64,000 nt of DNA from Chlamydomonas sphaeroides (taxonomy: Eukaryota; Chlorophyta; Chlorophyceae; Chlamydomonadales; Chlamydomonadaceae), in contig BDDC01000244.1 of assembly GCA_001662425.1 (NCBI GenBank), positions 18,203 to 82,202 on the forward strand, written 5' to 3'. The notes beneath the pieces are model-generated. The model saw only the letters and a list, made by a program, of their open reading frames with translations. It did no database searches and was not told the DNA's origin. Each line of letters starts with the position of its first letter. Within the stretch, counting starts at the first letter, position 1. Below, one piece after another: positions 35,418 through 47,300 of the stretch. The translations under genes were made by a program, and so were the position numbers.

Positions 35418-38400
35418 ATGCACGTTGTGGAATGCCTCGTCCAGCTTGTTGAGCACGCACTGCAGTATGAGCCCACGCCCATCTCAGCAGTCTTTGGAGC
35501 TGTACTGCTTTCAGTCGGTACGCACCCCTCCTTGAAAGCAACTTGCAGTCAATGTCACCGACAACCCGCTCGCGCACGCAGGCGCTGGACCAGGCACCTC
35601 CAGAAGCGCAGTTGCCGATGCTCTGTCGGAGTCTGCTGCGGTCGGCATCCTACGCCAGTTCGCGTGCATACCCCAGGTACCCAAACGCGCGACCCGAGCC
35701 CGCTTGCGGCCCCTGCGCGCCCCCAAGGCCCCAAGCTCACGGCCTGGGCTTCACAACCCCCGGCAGAATGTGCGGCCAGAGGCGATCCTCGAGGAGCTGG
35801 CCACATGGCTGACCGCTGCGTCCAGCGATGAGCGCGGCGGCGCTGGTGCTGGTGCAGGCGGCTGGCCGACTGGGGCGATGGGCTTCGGCCTCAGCCGCGT
35901 TGTGCCGCTGGATGCGCTGGTGGGTTGCCGGTCACGGCTGCGCCGGTCAACACCCGGGCCAGGTTTTACTATCAGTCCTCTCGTACGCCAACCGTGGGCG
36001 GCCAGCCAGCAAAGCTGCAGCCTGGTGTGATGGCGGCAACTATGCCGCATCATTCCTAGCCAGACGGTGGAAGCCGTGCCATCTCGCCGGCCCGGGTGCG
36101 GCCCCTCCCCACCCGGGTGCTGCCTGGCGCGGTCCTCTGCCGTTCCTCCCTTGCATCTCCCCAAGCTGTACCCCCTGCCTCCCCAGGTTGCCTTCGTCGC
36201 GGTGGTGGGCAGCGGCACGCTGGAGGAGCGCGCGAACGCCGCGTTCTGGACGCTGGACAGGCGAGCAGCCCGTGTCTCACGTCGCGTGGCGGTTTCGGAG
36301 GGGGATTCAGAGAAGGACCACACAGCAGCTTGACACCGGTACCATGGACCAGCTTGCCGTCTGTGGCACATGCGGCGGAAAGTGCAAACCGGGTTGAGAA
36401 GGGGATCGAAAGCGGCCTCCCGCTCCCGCGCTCCAAAGCCCGGACCGGCCGGGCGCCCTCTCCCACACACGCAGGGACGGCTGCGGCTACCTCACCCTGC
36501 CCCAGCTGCAGCGCCTGACCACACTGCTCATCGCCGTGGGCGCCGCCGGCCGCCTGGTGCTGGGCCTGCAGCCGCTGCCGCCCGAGTCCCAGCCGCCCTC
36601 TGCGCGCCGCCGCACCGACAGCATGGGCCGCCGGCCCGACGCGGCCGCACCCGATGGCGCCGGCAGCTTCACCGCCGGCGACGCGCCGGCCAGCACCCGT
36701 GCCGGCCGCGGCGGCGAGGGCCGGGCGCTGCTGGACGCAGCGCTCGCGAGGGCCTTTGCGGAGCACCGGCTGCCTCTGGGCCCTGGCCACGGCGGGGCGC
36801 ACGTGAGGATCACAGGTGAGGGAAAGGACAGAGGGCCAGGGGAATGATGGGAAGGCGCCGGGGCACATGGACACGAATCCCCGATTGCCCTGGCCTGGCG
36901 CCGCACCGTCGGGCTCCATGCGCCGGGAGCTGTCGCGGGCCTTACCACCCGCCCCTTGCCAGGTCCCAGGCCGTTCCATGCGCTCCGTATCCCCGCACGC
37001 CGGCCCTGCCCGGCGCACCCCACAGCTCCTGCTGACGCCTTGCGCCCCCGGCGCCGCCCGTGCTGGCCGGCCCTGCACCGCCCGCAGCCGACCGCCTGGC
37101 GCTGGTGCTGCAGGCCGCTGCGGCGCACGTCACCATGGCCGTAGTGCAGCACGCCACGCTGGGCGGCGCAGCAGCAGGCCCGGCAGCGGCCTCGCTCAAC
37201 AGTGGTGCCGCGCCGGCGCCACCCCACGCCGGCCACACCCACGGCCACGGCGTGCGCGTGGGCGGGCCGCACGGCAGCCACGGCCCCCTCGCCACGGCGC
37301 ACCACCCCTCGCTCTCTCACTCGCGCTCGCACTCGCACAGCTCGCACCAGCACCTGGCGGGGCAGCAGGCGCAGTCGCTCGCGCAGCCGTCTCAGCACGC
37401 GCTGGCGGGGGCGCGCTCCTCGCGCCAGCCGGGCATGGCGCGGGACAGCCCGCAGGCCGCGGCCCTCATGGCGGCCAGCAGGGCGGCCTCGCGGGAGCTG
37501 CCGCCGCCCTCGGCCCTGATGCGCGGCAGCCTGGCCGACGGCGCCGGCGCCGGCGTGGAGTGGGCCTCCTCCGCCAGCGCGCTGTTCCAGGGGGGCGGCG
37601 GAGCAGGGGGAGGGCTAAGCGCAATGCCCAGTGAGGGCGGCCGCAGCGGGGGCGGCGGCGGCATGCTGCGTGGAGGCGCAGCTAGCGCGGCCCTGCAGGT
37701 GCGGTTTGGGAGGCTATGCGACGTGCGTGCCTGTGGCGTTTGCGTCGGGAGCCTGTGTGGTGCTAGGGGCGCAGCCGCAGGGGCATATGTTGCCCTCGTG
37801 GCATCCATGGCATCCGTGCCTACCGGCACTGGCCGCTCCCACCCGACCGCCCACCATCAGACCGACAGCCTGACGTCTAGCGCCACCGGCATGGGGCCGC
37901 ACGGCACCCCGTCGTACCACACGCTGTCGTACAACCGAGAGGTGTCGAACGAGCTGTCCGTGCGTGGTGGCACCGGCATGACGCCGGCCGGGGCCGCCGC
38001 CGGGTCCCTCACGCCACACGCCAGCGCGTCGCCGCAGGTTCCCGCAGGGGGCGTGCGGGGCTCGGTCTCTGCGGGAGGCATTCCCCAGGAGCAGGACCGA
38101 GCGCAGCAGCCGGGCGGCCGTCTGGCGGCCCTGAGCCGGTTCGGCGTGTGGGCGGTCACCGCGACCATCGGTGGTGCGGGGACGTGGCTGGGGTTCGGCC
38201 GGCGGCAGACGGAGTCGTCCGACCCAAACGGCGGTGGGCCGGCGGTGGAGGCGGCGGATGTGGGTCAGGGCGTGGCTGTCAGTGTGCGAGGAGCGTCCAT
38301 CTCGCTGGAGGGCATGCCCGTCCTGACGGCGGCGGCGGCGGCAGCGGCGGCGTGGCCGCCAGAGCCCGGCTCCGAGCTGGCGTCGCCGTCACGACTGAGC

Positions 38401-41400
38401 AGGTGGGCAGGCAGGCAGGCACGGGGAGCTGCGTACGGCTTGCGGACACGCCGCCGGAATCGCTGACTCGATTGTGAGTCTCACGCCGCCCTAGCAATCA
38501 TGTCCAGCCCCGGCCCTGCAATGTCGCTGCGCGCAGGCTGGGCGGCCCTTTGTCCTCCTCCGGACCGCTGCCGCCCGCTGGGCCAGGCGCCGTTGGCCGG
38601 CCACACGCGGCCTCTTCGGCGGCGCAGGGTCCCGCCTACACGCTCGGACGCGTCAGCGAGAACCCCGGCGGTGACGCCAGCAACAGCGCCGGCGGCGACG
38701 CCGCTGCCGTCGCCGCCGCCATCACCTCCCCAGCCCTGACGCCCCGCTCCGTCGTCGCTCCGACGGCCACCGCCAACGACTCCCCCAGCTCCGTCTCGTC
38801 TGCCCGGCCGATACCGGGGGCCTCTGCGCTGGGCCCCGGCGACGCCGGCGGCCGGTCGGGGCCGGGGGCGCGTAGTGGCGCCGCTGGGCCCGGCGAGGCC
38901 GACGCAGAGGCCGCTGTGGAAGGCGCCATGGGCTCGGCGTCAGCATTGATGAGCTCGGGCGTCTTTTCGGTCTTTGGCCGCGGGGCCACGGCGAACCTGG
39001 ACGGAGGCGGGCCCGGCGCCATCGTCACAGATGGCGGCGGCGGGCCCGGCACCAGCAGCAGCCGCTCAGGGCTGTTTGCGCGCTGGCGGCGGCCTTCGGC
39101 GGCGCCAGGCAGCGGCGCGGCGCCGCAGCCGGGCGCGCGGGGAGCGACAAGTGAGGCTATGCGCGTGCAGGAGCCATCTGTGTGTACGTGCGGATGCGCG
39201 GGTAGCTGTAGCGCTGCGTCATCGGAGCTCGGCTGTGTTGCACCAACGATAAGCCGGGCCTTGCTGGGTACTCCCCTGGTCCCCCTCCTGTTGAGCACCC
39301 TTCCATGTGGGTGGCAGTGCCCTGCCCTGCCCATCACGTACCTCTGGCGTGCCCTGATCCCTCCCGACCACGCCCCCGCCGCTCCGCCGCCCAACCCTAC
39401 CCAGCCGACGGCACCGGCGCCAGCCCCTCGCGCTCCACGCCCGGAGGGCCGATCATGCCTCCGCCGCCCACGAGCCAGGGCACCCCTGCCAGCGCCGGCG
39501 GAGGCCTTTCGCGCTTCATGGGCGCGGGCAGCCGGCCGCCATCCAACGCCTTGGTGCCGGGCTGGCCCCCTGGCGCCGGCGGCAGCGGCGGCCGGGTGGA
39601 CGACGGCGGCGGCGCCATTGTGTCGGTGGAGCTCATGCGCATGCGAGGCCCCGGCGGCGCCGAGGAGGGGTGCGTGCCAGCGAGCCCCTCTCTAGGGCTG
39701 GGCTTGCCTCCAGGGAACACCCGTGCCGCTGCCAGCGACCTCAGGCCCAGAGCTCGCGATGCTTTCCTTGTGTGCGCGTGCTTTCCTTCCGCCACGCCTG
39801 CCCACGTGCCACAAGCATATGGCCTTGGCGGCTCTGGCGCGCGACACGCCTGCCGCGTGTCGGGCCCCAGAGAATTTCCGTTGCGTGGCCCCTGTGTGCG
39901 CAGGATGCTGCCGTCACAGCCGCCGGCCTCGGCCTCCACGCGCCGCGCCTCGCTCCTCGCCACCCTCGTGAGCGGCCTCGGCGGCGGCGGGGCCGCTGGC
40001 GGCGGCGGCGGCGGCGGCGGCGGCAATAGCGGCGCCGCCACGCCGCCCGACAGGTCGGTCCGCAACGGCACCCGCGGCCTGGCGGCCGCGTCAGCCGGCG
40101 GGCAGGCGCTCTTCCCCGGTGACGGCGCCTCCGGTGCCGGCGGCGCGCAGCCGCAGGACTCCGTGGCGCCGTCGCCCGACGGCCGCCAGCACAGCTCTTT
40201 CGCGCACGCGCCCCACTCCCTTGAGGAGGCCGTCACTCGGGCGGAGGTGGCAGCCAAGGCCGAGGCCCTCGCCGCCGCCAGCCGCGGCGCCGCCGCAGCG
40301 ACCACGTCCGGCGGCGCCGGAGGCGGTGCCGGCGGCGGCCGCGAAGCGGCCGCAGCCGCCGCAGCCGGCGGTGGCGGCGCCGGAGGCGCCGCCAGTGGCG
40401 GTGCCGGCGGCGGCGTGCTGCCTCCGCTGCAGCGCACCATCCGCAGCAGCGTGCAGCAGGCGGGCGTCAAGCTGTTCCTGCACTGCGGCGTCTGCCTGCT
40501 GTCCATCATCGCGCTGCTGCTGGCGGACGCGGCGCTGGTGGCGTGGGTCTACCTGGACCGCCGCCAGCGGTGCGGCCGGGACGGGCTGCAGGCCGCGGGA
40601 TTGCGGCACCCTCCGCGGCTGCTGGGGATGCGGGCCCCCTTACCTGCCCTGCGCCCTTGCCCTTCCCTCCCTCCCACCCTCCCTGTCCCTCCCGCCGCAC
40701 CCGCAGCCTGTCCACCAGCCTCGTCATCGTGGCCGCCACCAACGCCGGCCTGGTGCTGTCCGTGCTGCTCATCACCATAGTGCGCTCCGTCATGGCCGCA
40801 CGGGCCGCGGCGCAGGAGGCGCAGGCCGCCGCCGCGCGCGCCGCCGAGGGCGCCAACGGCGGCGGCGGCGGGGGCGGCGGCGGCGGCATCATAGAGTTCG
40901 TGCTGAGCAACTTCGTGACGCCGGCGCTGCGGACCGTGGGCGTCGGCGGCAGGTGCGCGGTGCAGCCCTCGGGTGTGCTGCGGGCGCGGGGGACGGGGTG
41001 GTGGCAGCCGCGCGATGCTTGCGACAGGGTTGCACGTGCCTCGCTTGCTCGATGCGCGGCTTTTGGACGGTACGGCGCGGGGTTGGGGCAGCGTGAAGAC
41101 GGCGACAGCTGTACCCGCCCCCCGACGTGTGGTGTGTGCGGCCTGCCGCCCGCCTGCAGGCACGGCGAAGGCCAGCACGGCGACGGTCAGCACGGCCAGG
41201 ACGGCGGCGGCGGCGGCGACAGCGGCGGCTGGGGCTCCCGGCTGCGGGTGCTGTGGACCACCATTGGCCGAGTGAGCGGGCGGCGGAGCGGCTGTGTCGC
41301 AGGGGCGTGGCGAGGGCACTGCAGCGCAGCACCCGCCCCCAGCTCCTGCCGCGCTGTGTGGGACCAGCTGGCATGTCGGCCCCGTTCCCCCCGTCCTCCG

Positions 41401-41912
41401 CGGCCGTGCAGGTGGCGGGCTTCGATGCTGCCATGCAGCCGTACAACGTCCACGGCCCCGGCGGCGGCGCCAGCGGCATCGCCCGCGACTCGGTCGCTGG
41501 TGGCACCGCCGCCAGCGCCGACGGCCGCCTGTCTGCGCCGCCGGGCGACCACGGCCTTCGTGGGGGCAACAGCTTTCTGCGTGGCCGCGTCGACGTGGAA
41601 GCTGGTGGCGGTGGCGGCCTCGGCGGCGGCGGCGGCGCAGGCAGCAGGATCAGTCGTGACGGAGGCGGCATGGGCGGCGGGCCGGCGGCCGGCGGCATGG
41701 GGCGTGGCATGGAGGGCGGAGGTGGCGGCGGCATGGGATCTGCCGGGGGAGGCGGCGGCGCAGGGGCGGCGGGCGAGGGGCCGCGCGCTGTGGCTGCCCC
41801 TGTCGGCGGCGGCGGCGGTGCGGCCGCGCGGCAGCGCACTCGGGGCACATCCGTGGCGTACGGCACCATCCCTACCATGCGTCGCCTGGAGCAGGCCTAT
41901 CCGTCCATGTGA
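35418..41912 (+). CDS. Large membrane protein with degenerate EF-hand and two TM helices
   Basis: No family name recognised. Thirteen exons join in phase: 35418-35517, 35582-35676, 35767-35919, 36187-36260, 36475-36815, 37088-37698, 37861-38402, 38537-39150, 39405-39669, 39904-40569, 40707-40952, 41160-41271 and 41412-41912. They give 1439 residues. The first 200 are helical and resemble calcium-sensor modules: GTLEERANAAFWTLDRDGCGYLTL is an EF-hand helix plus loop, with Gln where the last calcium ligand should be Glu. A long disordered middle includes a His/Ser-rich patch around 37230-37350. Near the C-terminus are two hydrophobic helices (CLLSIIALLLADAALVAWVYL at about 40495-40555; AATNAGLVLSVLLITIV at about 40733-40785), then Gly-rich sequence and the end MRRLEQAYPSM. 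The exon before the loop ends in a GC donor. The true N-terminus is uncertain. Confidence 0.7.
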
Positions 41913-42814
41913 GGACTGGCGCGAGGTTGTGGCGGCACGCGGAGCGCTCGCGGCCATCGGTGGCGGGAGAGACTGTGAGGACAATGCGGAACAAGCTCGG
42001 CCAGGCGGGAGCAGGGACGTGTCCCACAGCCCAGGCCTGATCCACGCGGTTGCAGGGAGCCATGCGCCCATGCCCCTTGTCTGTCGATGTCTCTCCCATC
42101 ATTCCTGGCCCGTTGAGCAGCTGCTCAGCTTCCAGTCATGCTCGCCGTCCGTACAAGCTGTACAGCGCAGCACATAGCATGATCCGACAGACTCGCAGTG
42201 GACTTCTAGCAGCTCTTCCGTATCTCGACATACTGCACGCTGAGGTGGATGTAGGTTAAGAAAAGAAGCCGAGCGAGGCCCGACGCAAAATGGCTCAATG
42301 GGCCAGGTTGCCGCGGATAGTGGACTCCACGCCACTTCCGCGTGCCCATCGTCAAGAGGTGCGTGAAAAGGTCGCTCGCGACGCGGGAAATCGATACAGG
42401 GAGCTCATGTTGTCCCAGACGTTGTCCTCGGAGGTTGGCGACGCATGCAAAATGAAGCCGTCTCTTTGCATCCGGATACATCAATCTACAGCTTCGCGAG
42501 CGCAGAGCGTGAAGCGAGTCGGCTTGCGCAGCAAATGGCGCGCTACCGCAACTGACCGCTTAGCAAAAGCAGCAGCCGACTCACGCGCCCCAACAAGCTC
42601 TTGGAGCCAGTGGCCTTCTCCAGCGTGTACGATGCCACACAGTGGCTGTCCTCGAAACCCTCGCTCCACCCGCCGCTGGCCTGTGCCACCCATGCTGGCC
42701 GCACGCCTCCCCCGCCCCGACCGCCTGTCGTGACATAGCGTAGCCGTGTCACAATACCGTCCGTGAGGCGCAGAGAGTGACGGGTGTTCGTGTGTGTTTC
42801 GCCCCCGACTGCAG
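41913..42814. other. Intergenic and undefined 5' end of the SMCHD1-like gene
   Basis: About 900 bases between the EF-hand protein stop and the first certain SMCHD1-like exon. Open stretches at 42290-42733, and one at about 42556-42678 reading FSSVYDATQWLSSKPSLHPPL, might include the missing first exon. No join with a normal GT donor into 42815 in the correct phase was found. No other feature is seen. Confidence 0.4.
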
Positions 42815-44272
42815 GTGGAAAAGCTGCCGTTGATAGTCAATTTGATGGAGCTGATTGACAACGGCATCGATGCCACCATCGGGCGGCCCTGTGAGCACTA
42901 TCCAATGTGCAGTGCGTGCTGCTGCCAAAAGAAAGTGACATCGGGACCTCTCGCTTCGTCGGCCTCGCCCACACCCTTCGCTTCCCCAACCCTAAACATG
43001 TTACACCCCAACCACCCTCCCCTCGCAGCCAGCGCAGACCCATCCATCCATCCTTTGGTCCCTCTCTCCCACCGCAGGCCCCACCATCAGGGTAATCATC
43101 GACGCCAACGAGAGTCTGCTGGAGGGCGAGGGACCCGGCGAGGACGGCGGTGGCGCCCCGTCAGCCTCCGCTTCTGGGCTGTTGGACGACAACCCGGGCG
43201 TCATCACGGTGGAAGACAACGGCCGCGGCATGGATCAGCACCAGATGGAGAGGTACCAAAAAACCTCCTACACCACCTCCCATGTGCCCGAGATGCCGCG
43301 AGGTGCGGCAGCGCAAGGCCCCTAAGGCCCCCACACGCCCGGAGGCGCCGCGAACCCCAGGACCGAACACCCCCGCGGCAGGGGAGGTCGTGCGGGTACT
43401 GCGGTGCCCAGCCGGGGGCCCAGCCCCGGCAGCGCTGGCCGCGGGGTGCCCTTGCCTCCGCCCAGGGGCTGTGCCGTCCGCGCGCGCGCCTCGTCCGCAT
43501 CTCCTGTAGCGGCCCTCCGGCGTCGGCTGCGGCCCGGTTGGCCGGCCCTGCTCGACCTGGTTTGCTGATCCGGCTCCGGGCGGGGCGCCTCCCATCAGCG
43601 GCCGACCCCGCCTCACTCGTGCCCCTGGTGCGCCACCAGCGGGGCCTGCTTGCGCGCCGCGCCGTACAGCGCCCGCTGCCGCATGCTGCCGTGCCCCACG
43701 GCCCCCCACAGACGAGCAGCCGGGCGTGCTGCCGCTGTGCCACTTCATCAACCCCCAGCTCAACCGCTTCGGCCGCGGCTCCATGTCGTGTGTGGCGTTC
43801 GGCGACCTGGTCCAGGTGGAGACCTACCAGGTGAGCGGGCTGGCGGTTAAGACGGTTGACGGTTGGGAGGTGGCGGTCGGCCGGTGGTCGCGGGGACATC
43901 ACATGCTGCTGAGCGTTGGCCTGCTGCGCCGAGTGGGCGCCGACGGGCGCCGGGCGCCTACCCACTGCTCCCGCCCGCCTCCTCCTCGCCCCCTCACTCG
44001 ACATGCTCGCTCCCGCGCAGCCCACGTCACCGATCCAGGCGGACGGCTTCCGGCACGAGTACATGTCTCGGGTGCGTTCGTACCGTACGTAGTCCTCGTG
44101 TTGTTTCGCAGCTGAAAGATTACATCTGGTGTGCGACCCTCGATGCAAGGCCAGGCCGAGCGCATGGGCAAGGCGCGGCTGGGGCTGCGGCGGGCAGCGG
44201 CTGGGGGCGTCTTGAGGGCTGTGCTCGTGCTCGTGCTCGTGCTCGTGCCCGTGCTCGTGCCCGTGCTCGTGC

Positions 44273-44350
<78 letters not shown>

Positions 44351-47300
44351 CCGTGCCCGTGCCCGTGCCCGTGCCCGTGCCCGTGCTCGGCTGCAGGCTG
44401 TGGCCCCGTGGCCCATGCCCGCCCGCAGCTCGTCTGGCATCCGCGCTGGGGTTGTGCGGCGGCCCCGCTGTGGGGGAGGCGGCCGCCCGGACGCGGCCGC
44501 GCCCTCAGTGACCGTCGTTGCGGCCGCCTCCGCGGCCCCGCCGTACTGAGTCTGGGCGGCCCGCCGTACTGAGTCTGGGCCTGAGCTTGCCGTACTGCCT
44601 GCCGTACCTGCAGTACAACTACCGCCAGAACTTGGCCGACAACAAGTGGGAGAGCTCGATCTTCAGCCGACCCGTGCCGCCTCCGGCCGATGACGGTGCG
44701 GGGCCCGACGGGCGGCAGGTCGCATACCTGTGCAAGCCCACGGGGGGGTCTGCGGCTGCCGCTCGCGCAGCGCCCTACGCCAACCTCTCGCCCCAACGAC
44801 GTCGCTGCGAGGAAGCCCTGCGAACTGCTTTCCGCAACGCAACCACATTCCTCCAAGCGCCAGCTGCCCCGCTTGCCCCGGCCCACGCGCCACAGAGTCG
44901 TTCACCCGGGTGAAGGTTGGGTGGCTGCTGCCATCGGTGCGGCAGGAGCTGCTGGACCGGGGCCGGCTGGAGGAGCTGGCCAAGCAGGTGCGGCGAGGGG
45001 CGCGACCGCAACTGCGCAGCACCGCGGACAGCGGTCGCTTGCACTAGTGAAGAGCCGCCGCCTGCACATGTGCAGCTACCGTACGTATGCAGGCGCGTGT
45101 GGGGCCACCTGCTCATGTGTGACGGCACCGCTCCGCGCGCGCTGCCAGCAAGCGGCGCCGCCTTGCAACCAGAGCGCAGCGGCGAGCCCCTCGCCCCCCG
45201 CTCGCCCCTCGCCCCTGCCTGCGGCTGCCCGCCCGCCCGCCCGCCCGCAGCTCAGCCAGGCCTACTACTTCTTCATCCACGGCTTCCCCGCGGAGCTGTG
45301 GGAGCAGCTGCCGGCCGTCCTCACGCGCGACACGCCGCGGCCGAAGGGTGCGGCCGTGCGGTGGATGGACACATGCGCGCTGCCACAGGGTGCCGCTGCG
45401 GGGTGGCCTGGAGCGCGCCCTCCGCTCTCTCCTGTCCGCTGAGCTCCGGAAGGGGGCCGACGGCGGCCTCAGGCCATAGCGCCCGTCTCGGCCGGCAGCC
45501 CCCGCCTCCCAGCCGCGGCGGCCCTGCGTCAGTAGCCCCCGCACGCAGCCGGTGCCTCCTGCTCGCGGCTGTCTGGCACTCGCCCTACCCATATGCCACA
45601 CCCCTGCACACCCCGCTGCCGCCGTAGCTCGCCCTTCCCCTTGGGTTTGGGCCCAGGCTCACGCTCGGAGATCCGCATCTAGTCCGTTACAACCAGGGCA
45701 CTTTCCCCTTGGCGCCTTGTCCCACCCTGCTTAACGCCACCTCACTGCCGGCCCGCCCCCAGGCGGCGTCACCATCCAGTTGCAGGCGGTGCGAGGCAGC
45801 GAGGTGCGGCCCCAGGCCGCTGCCGTCATGCCTGCAGGGGCCCCAGGCCCGCTGCCGTCATGCCTGCTCCGCCCGGCCCCGACACAACCGCGTGCCCGCC
45901 CCCGCCCCGCCCCATCCCGCCCCAACCCCCATCCCACGGCCAGATCATCTTTGACCAGGTCCTGGGCTCGCCTGACTGCGACTCCGACCTCAGCAGGCTG
46001 CTGACGGCCTACACGGCAGCGGCGGAGGCGAACCCCCTGCTCAAGCCCGCCGTGTCGTGCTTCCGGTGCGGCTGCCTTGGGTTGGGGTCTGGCGGGCCGT
46101 GTCATGGCAGCTGGGGCCGCACATCAGCCTGCGGCCGGGGGGGCTACCACTCACTCGCGTGCTGTGGCGCATGGCGCCCGCGTTGGCCTGTCCGGCGCAT
46201 CGCCTGAGGGGCACTCGGCTGTCGCCCCGTGGCTGCGGCCGCAGGTACCTGCCCAAGGGCTACGCCGCGCCCGGCCCAGCCAAGCGCGACGGCAAGGACG
46301 GCCCCGCCGGCCGGGCCTCCGGCAGCGCGGGGCCCAGCGCCAGCCTCGCGGCCAGCGGCGCCGGCGGCAAGGGGCGCGCCCCCAGCGCCGCCAGCGCCGC
46401 AGTCCGAGGTCGCGGGGGGCCCGGTGGCGGGCGCGGTGGCGGCGGCGGCGGTGGTGGCAACGGCGGCGGCGGTAGCGGCGGCGGCCCCAGCGGTAGCCCC
46501 AGCGGGGCAGCGGCGACAGAGGCGATCGACTTGGTGGACTCGGACAACGAGACCGACATTGACCGGCGCCCGCCCGACTCGCCCTGCGACTACGTCCTCA
46601 TCTGGCTGTACTTTCCGTACTCAGAGAGGCACGGCGGGGGCATCGGGGGCAGGGGCATCGGGGGCAGGGGCATCGGGGGCAGGGGCGGGGCAGGGGCGGG
46701 GGAGGGGGGCTGGANNNNNNNNNNNNNNNNNNNNNNNNNNNNNNNNNNNNNNNNNNNNNNNNNNNNNNNNNNNNNNNNNNNNNNNNNNNNNNNNNNNNNN
46801 NNNNNNNNNNNNNNNNNNNNNNNNNNNNNNNNNNNNNNNNNNNNNNNNNNNNNNNNNNNNNNNNNNNNNNNNNNNNNNNNNNNNNNNNNNNNNNNNNNNN
46901 NNNNNNNNNNNNNNNNNNNNNNNNNNNNNNNNNNNNNNNNNNNNNNNNNNNNNNNNNNNNNNNNNNNNNNNNNNNNNNNNNNNNNNNNNNNNNNNNNNNN
47001 NNNNNNNNNNNNNNNNNNNNNNNNNNNNNNNNNNNGGGGCGCTGCACGCTGATTGCCGTGTCCAGCGTCCGGTGGGGTCGGCTTGCGCCTGACTGCGCTC
47101 ATACGCCTCCATGTGCCTCCATGGCCCGCCCCCATGTGTCCCGCAGCCAGCGCAGCAAGCCGGTCAGCGCCAAGAACAAGGAGTGAGCCGGGGCTGATGG
47201 CGTTGGAGTTGGGACAAGTGTCGGGGGCTGCACAGCACAGGAGGCAGCCGGGACTTCGTGTGCCTCACCGCGGTCAGCCAGCCCCGGCGGCAGCTGCCTG

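Noticed and set aside
42556..42690. First exon of the SMCHD1-like gene ending HPPL with a GC donor
   Set aside because: The joined reading is attractive, but CTG|GCCTGT is a poor GC donor and the start codon is unclear; left as undefined.
42815..44071. MORC-family assignment
   Set aside because: The GHKL boxes alone would fit MORC, but the long series of beta-rich segments and the late coiled coil match SMCHD1/GMI1.
44131..44511. Open frame encoding a long Val-Leu run that looks like a membrane segment
   Set aside because: It is the translation of an intronic hexamer array; all six frames are open there.
46590..47135. Open frames running through the N gap
   Set aside because: They consist mainly of unknown residues and carry no information.
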